In this document: piece by piece, positions 5,806 to 8,513 of the stretch
Layout of the letters: the number at the start of each line of letters is the position of its first letter
Numbering within the stretch: position 1 is the first letter of the stretch
Assembly: GCA_003647675.1 (NCBI GenBank)
Contig: QMNH01000034.1
Coordinates: 1 to 8,513, forward strand
DNA: 8,513 nt
Direction: 5' to 3'
Source: Candidatus Falkowiibacteriota bacterium
Lineage (GTDB): Bacteria; Patescibacteriota; Patescibacteriia; Patescibacteriales; UBA12075
Program-made: the position numbers and the translations under genes
Notes under the pieces: model-generated
Told to the model about the DNA's origin: nothing
Databases searched by the model: none
What the model saw: the letters and a program-made list of their open reading frames with translations, nothing else

Positions 5806-8115
5806 ATGCGAAAGCAAAACCAGGACAGCAAGTCTACCACATTGGTCGGCGAATTCGTCGGGCTGAAACATGTATTTGATGATGCGGTGATCGCGGTCGT
5901 CGACCTGCCCCGGGAGCCGGGGAAACAGATCACGGCGTTCGCTGAATCGGAAACGGTCAAGGGCCCGCCGCCGTTCGACGGGTTCAAGATTGGCCAGGCG
6001 TATCGGTTCGTCGGGAAGTGGACGAACCATTTCAAGCACGGGAAACAGTTCGCGTTCACGCTGGCGATCCCTGTTGTTCCGTACACGAAACAGGGCGTCG
6101 TCGCGTACCTGCAAAAATTCGACGGGATCGGGCCGGTGAATGCGAACAAACTGTGGGACGAATACGGGGCCGACGTTTTGGAAATCGTCATCACCGAACC
6201 CGGGTGGATCGCTCGAATCGCGGGGATCAACTGGGACCTGGCGGTCGCCCTGGGCGAAGCGGTCGCGAAGCTAGCCGACACAGAACGCCAGGTCGTCGAA
6301 CTGACCGGTCTGTTCGACAAACGCGGGTTCCCCCGCGACCTGGTGAAAACGGTCTGCAACGATGCGATGTTGCAACCAGACCCACACGGGGCGATCCTCG
6401 CCGATCCGTATAAGCTACTGAACTTTTCGGGGTGCGGATGGAAGACGGTCGACGCGCTCTATCTGGATCTGGGTCACGACCCGTCGTCCGAAGAACGCCA
6501 GGCCCGGGTTGTTTATTACGCGATCACGTCGGACACGAACGGGTCCGTCTGGTTCGACGTGATGGAAATCAGGGCGAAGGCGTTCGCGATGTTCGGGCCG
6601 GGGCTGAACATTCGCCTGGCTTGTGAATTGGCACGCGACAAATTTGGTCTGATTCAGTCCTGCCGGGACGGCGATCGTATCTACTTGGCCGACCGCTACT
6701 TGGCAATCTCTGAAACCGCGATCGCGGAAAACGTCGTCAGGATGGAATCAGGAAAGCCCACCTGGGGGTCGGTCGCCGTCGACGCTGCCGATCACGGGGC
6801 CCTGTCGCAACACCAGGCGGAACAACTCTGCGAAGCGACTACGGGCCGCCTGGGCGTCCTGACTGGGACAGGCGGGACAGGGAAAACGCGGGTCGTCGGG
6901 GTGTTCGTCCGGGAACTGGTGAAGAAATACGGGGCTAACGCGGTCGCAGTCTGGGCGCCGACAGGAAAAGCTGCCGTCCGGGTGACGCGAGAACTTCGCG
7001 AATGGGACGCGGGCGTTCGCGCCACGACGATCCACACTTTGTTGAGAGTCGACATGATGAAGGGTCTGGGGCATTTCATCCACGGGGAACACAACCCGCT
7101 GCCCCACGCGGTGATCGTCGTCGATGAAATGTCGATGGTCGACACGCCGCTGTGTGCCGCGCTGTTGTCCGCGATCAGATCGGGCGGACACGTTCTGATC
7201 GTCGGCGACTGGCATCAACTGGCGCCGGTCGGACCAGGTTCCCCACTACGCGACCTGATCGACGCTGGCGTCCCGTCGGGTGAACTGACCCAGCTACACC
7301 GGAACGCGGGGATGATCGCGAAGTGTTGCGCGACGATGCGGGAAACTGGACGCCTGGGGATCATCGGCGACGCGATCGCAGAGGATTGCAACCTGGCGAT
7401 GGTCGAGACATTGACACCGCTGGAAACCGTTCATGCTCTGCGCGACGCCCTGAACTTTTATCAAGTGTCATCCGAATCGACTGACGTGATGACCGACGTT
7501 CAGGTCCTGGTCGCGGTGAACGAAAAATCCGAAGTCGCACGGGTCGCCCTGAACGGAATCCTACAGGCGACACTGAATCCCCGAGGGGCCCGGGCGGTCG
7601 GGAATCCATTCAGGGCCGGGGACAAAGTGATCTGTCTAAAAAACGCCTACTACTACCCTCGCGATGGTTACCTGCCCGGGGCCGACGTCCTGGTGAACGA
7701 AGACGGACACGTCTACGTCGCGAACGGCGAACAGGGGATCGTCACGGACGTTTCGGAAAACTGGATTCAGGTCAAAGCGGAAGAACCGTTCCGCTGGCTT
7801 ATGATCCCGCGAAAGGGCGGCGCGAACGTCGACGGATGCAAATGGACGCTGGCTTACGCGATCAGCGTTCACAAGTCCCAGGGATCACAATGGCCGATCA
7901 CGATTATCGTGATCGACGACTACGCGGGGGCCCGCTGGGTCTGTTCGCGAAACTGGCTGTTCACGGCGATCAGCCGGTCATCGGGGATCGGCTACCTGAT
8001 CGGCAAGAAAGTGACCGCCGAACGGTTCTGTTTGCGGGACGCGACATACGACAGACGAACCCGCCTGGTCCAGGCGATCGGGACCGCGAGGGAAAAAGAA
8101 GCCGGGGAATCGTAA
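5806..8115 (+). CDS. RecD2-type SF1B DNA helicase (5'->3'), full length
   Basis: The protein has 769 residues and the complete RecD2 layout. Residues 13-100 form an OB-like N-terminal domain (VGEFVGLKHV to KHGKQFAFTLAIPVVPY). Helix-hairpin-helix segments follow at about 104-120 (KFDGIGPVNANKLWDEYG) and about 205-226 (LLNFSGCGWKTVDALYLDLG). The motor shows Walker A GTGGTGKT at 354-361, the DE of Walker B at 440-441 (VIVVDEMSMVD), motif III GDWHQLAPVGPGSPLRDLI at 467-485, motif IV QLHRNAG at 496-502, NGEQGIV at 640-646, motif VI HKSQGSQW at 689-696, and LFTAISRS at 718-725. All expected ATPase residues are present. Two departures stand out: Gly replaces the usual Pro in the P-loop, and HRN replaces the usual FRQ of motif IV (Arg is kept). 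It probably unwinds phage DNA during replication or recombination with the SSB-like protein. The family call is very secure. Confidence 0.95.
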   Translation: MRKQNQDSKSTTLVGEFVGLKHVFDDAVIAVVDLPREPGKQITAFAESETVKGPPPFDGFKIGQAYRFVGKWTNHFKHGKQFAFTLAIPVVPYTKQGVVAYLQKFDGIGPVNANKLWDEYGADVLEIVITEPGWIARIAGINWDLAVALGEAVAKLADTERQVVELTGLFDKRGFPRDLVKTVCNDAMLQPDPHGAILADPYKLLNFSGCGWKTVDALYLDLGHDPSSEERQARVVYYAITSDTNGSVWFDVMEIRAKAFAMFGPGLNIRLACELARDKFGLIQSCRDGDRIYLADRYLAISETAIAENVVRMESGKPTWGSVAVDAADHGALSQHQAEQLCEATTGRLGVLTGTGGTGKTRVVGVFVRELVKKYGANAVAVWAPTGKAAVRVTRELREWDAGVRATTIHTLLRVDMMKGLGHFIHGEHNPLPHAVIVVDEMSMVDTPLCAALLSAIRSGGHVLIVGDWHQLAPVGPGSPLRDLIDAGVPSGELTQLHRNAGMIAKCCATMRETGRLGIIGDAIAEDCNLAMVETLTPLETVHALRDALNFYQVSSESTDVMTDVQVLVAVNEKSEVARVALNGILQATLNPRGARAVGNPFRAGDKVICLKNAYYYPRDGYLPGADVLVNEDGHVYVANGEQGIVTDVSENWIQVKAEEPFRWLMIPRKGGANVDGCKWTLAYAISVHKSQGSQWPITIIVIDDYAGARWVCSRNWLFTAISRSSGIGYLIGKKVTAERFCLRDATYDRRTRLVQAIGTAREKEAGES

Positions 8116-8176
8116 CTGTAAAAATCCGGAGGGGCGTTCTGTTAAAGTCGGGCTGATCGCCTGCGAAAGGATCGAA

Positions 8177-8513
8177 ATGGGAATTCCTGAAATTGTGGCG
8201 CTGGTCGTCTGGACTATCGCGGGGCTTGCTGCTGGGTTTTTTACCGGCTGGAACATGGCGGCCGACAAAGACCAGAACCAGGCCGACGACCTGGCCGCCG
8301 AAGTTCGTGACGAAATGGCAGTAGGGGCCGCCGCGTCGCGGAACACGATCGGCGAACTGAACGCCCAACTGACCGACTACGATCAGCGACACGAAAAATG
8401 TCTGGCCCTGAACGTTCACCTGGCGAAAACTCTGGGCGACATCACGGACGTCATCGCGACATCGAACCGGGTCGGCTACGAACACGTCGCCAGGCCGAAC
8501 GCGAACGCGATCA
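8177..8513 (+). CDS. One-TM coiled-coil protein, 3'-truncated by window
   Basis: An open frame runs from the ATG at 8177 to the end of the window without a stop (112 residues visible). AAAGGA (8166-8171) precedes the ATG by 5 bases. Residues 4-26 (PEIVALVVWTIAGLAAGFF and on to TGW) form one N-terminal membrane segment. From residue 28 on the protein is soluble, charged and mostly helical, with heptad-like leucines (DDLAAEVRDEMAVG, ELNAQLTDYDQRHE, LALNVHLAKTLGDIT). Domain order repeats that of the small protein at 3479, but the sequences are not alike. It follows the helicase by 61 bases. A spanin-, holin- or membrane-anchored accessory role is possible. I do not recognise a family, and the missing 3' end prevents a better call. 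Confidence 0.7.
   Translation, partial: MGIPEIVALVVWTIAGLAAGFFTGWNMAADKDQNQADDLAAEVRDEMAVGAAASRNTIGELNAQLTDYDQRHEKCLALNVHLAKTLGDITDVIATSNRVGYEHVARPNANAI

Noticed and set aside
8116..8176. Promoter or terminator in the gap after the helicase gene.
   Set aside because: The GGAGGGG and TTAAAG words are present, but no -35/-10 pair with good match and spacing and no solid hairpin with a U tract could be found.
232..8485. Minus-strand open frames throughout (for example 812-1282, 1930-2520, 5518-6114, 5697-6359, 7970-8485).
   Set aside because: They lie opposite strong + strand genes, have Arg/Pro/Ser-rich compositions typical of antisense shadows, and show no recognisable motifs. GC-rich coding DNA produces many such frames.
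1..8513. CRISPR array, tRNA or rRNA genes, insertion sequences, toxin-antitoxin or anti-phage defence genes.
   Set aside because: No regularly spaced repeats, cloverleaf-like segments, transposase motifs or defence-domain signatures were seen; the gene content is accounted for by phage structural and DNA-metabolism functions.

Overview
The window reads as part of a tailed-phage or prophage genome from a fairly high-GC bacterial host. All nine credible genes lie on the + strand, are tightly packed (three stop/start overlaps of the ATGA or GTGA type, other gaps short), and run from virion/tail-type proteins into a DNA recombination and replication module. No terminase, portal, capsid, integrase, RNA gene, CRISPR array or insertion sequence is visible. 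The host cannot be fixed from the sequence. The Cys-rich, repeat-containing tail-appendage proteins and the way the first protein ends remind me of phages and prophages of Planctomycetota, but that is an impression from memory and not a search result.

Region 1 (1-3739) holds virion-type genes: the C-terminal end of a large, probable tail protein; a 424-residue protein with a short coiled coil and three diverged internal repeats; a Cys-rich secreted or virion-like protein; a double zinc-ribbon protein; a protein ending in a C1q/TNF-like jelly-roll pattern (probable fibre or receptor-binding protein); and a small one-TM coiled-coil protein (holin-like position). Their overlaps suggest one translationally coupled late operon.

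Region 2 (3714-3829) is the only real break in the first half. It carries three GGACAA half-sites able to form two mutually exclusive hairpins, a second hairpin in the following leader, and weak promoter-like hexamers. It is the most likely regulatory switch between the virion genes and the DNA-metabolism genes.

Region 3 (3830-8115) is the DNA module: a Sak4/AAA_24-like P-loop ATPase with a long Ala/Pro/Lys linker and a C-terminal helical module, a probable single-stranded-DNA-binding protein whose acidic tail ends in Phe, then a GC-rich hairpin that looks like an intrinsic terminator or attenuator, then a complete RecD2-type SF1B helicase. Together they would bind ssDNA, load or drive a strand-annealing or recombination step, and unwind DNA in the 5'->3' direction. 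The ATPase and SSB-like genes share a 12-base leader motif.

Region 4 (8116-8513) has a 61-base gap and then the start of another one-TM, coiled-coil protein that runs off the window.

The functional calls for the helicase and the P-loop ATPase are firm. The SSB-like call is good. The tail and structural calls are inferred from pattern and position.
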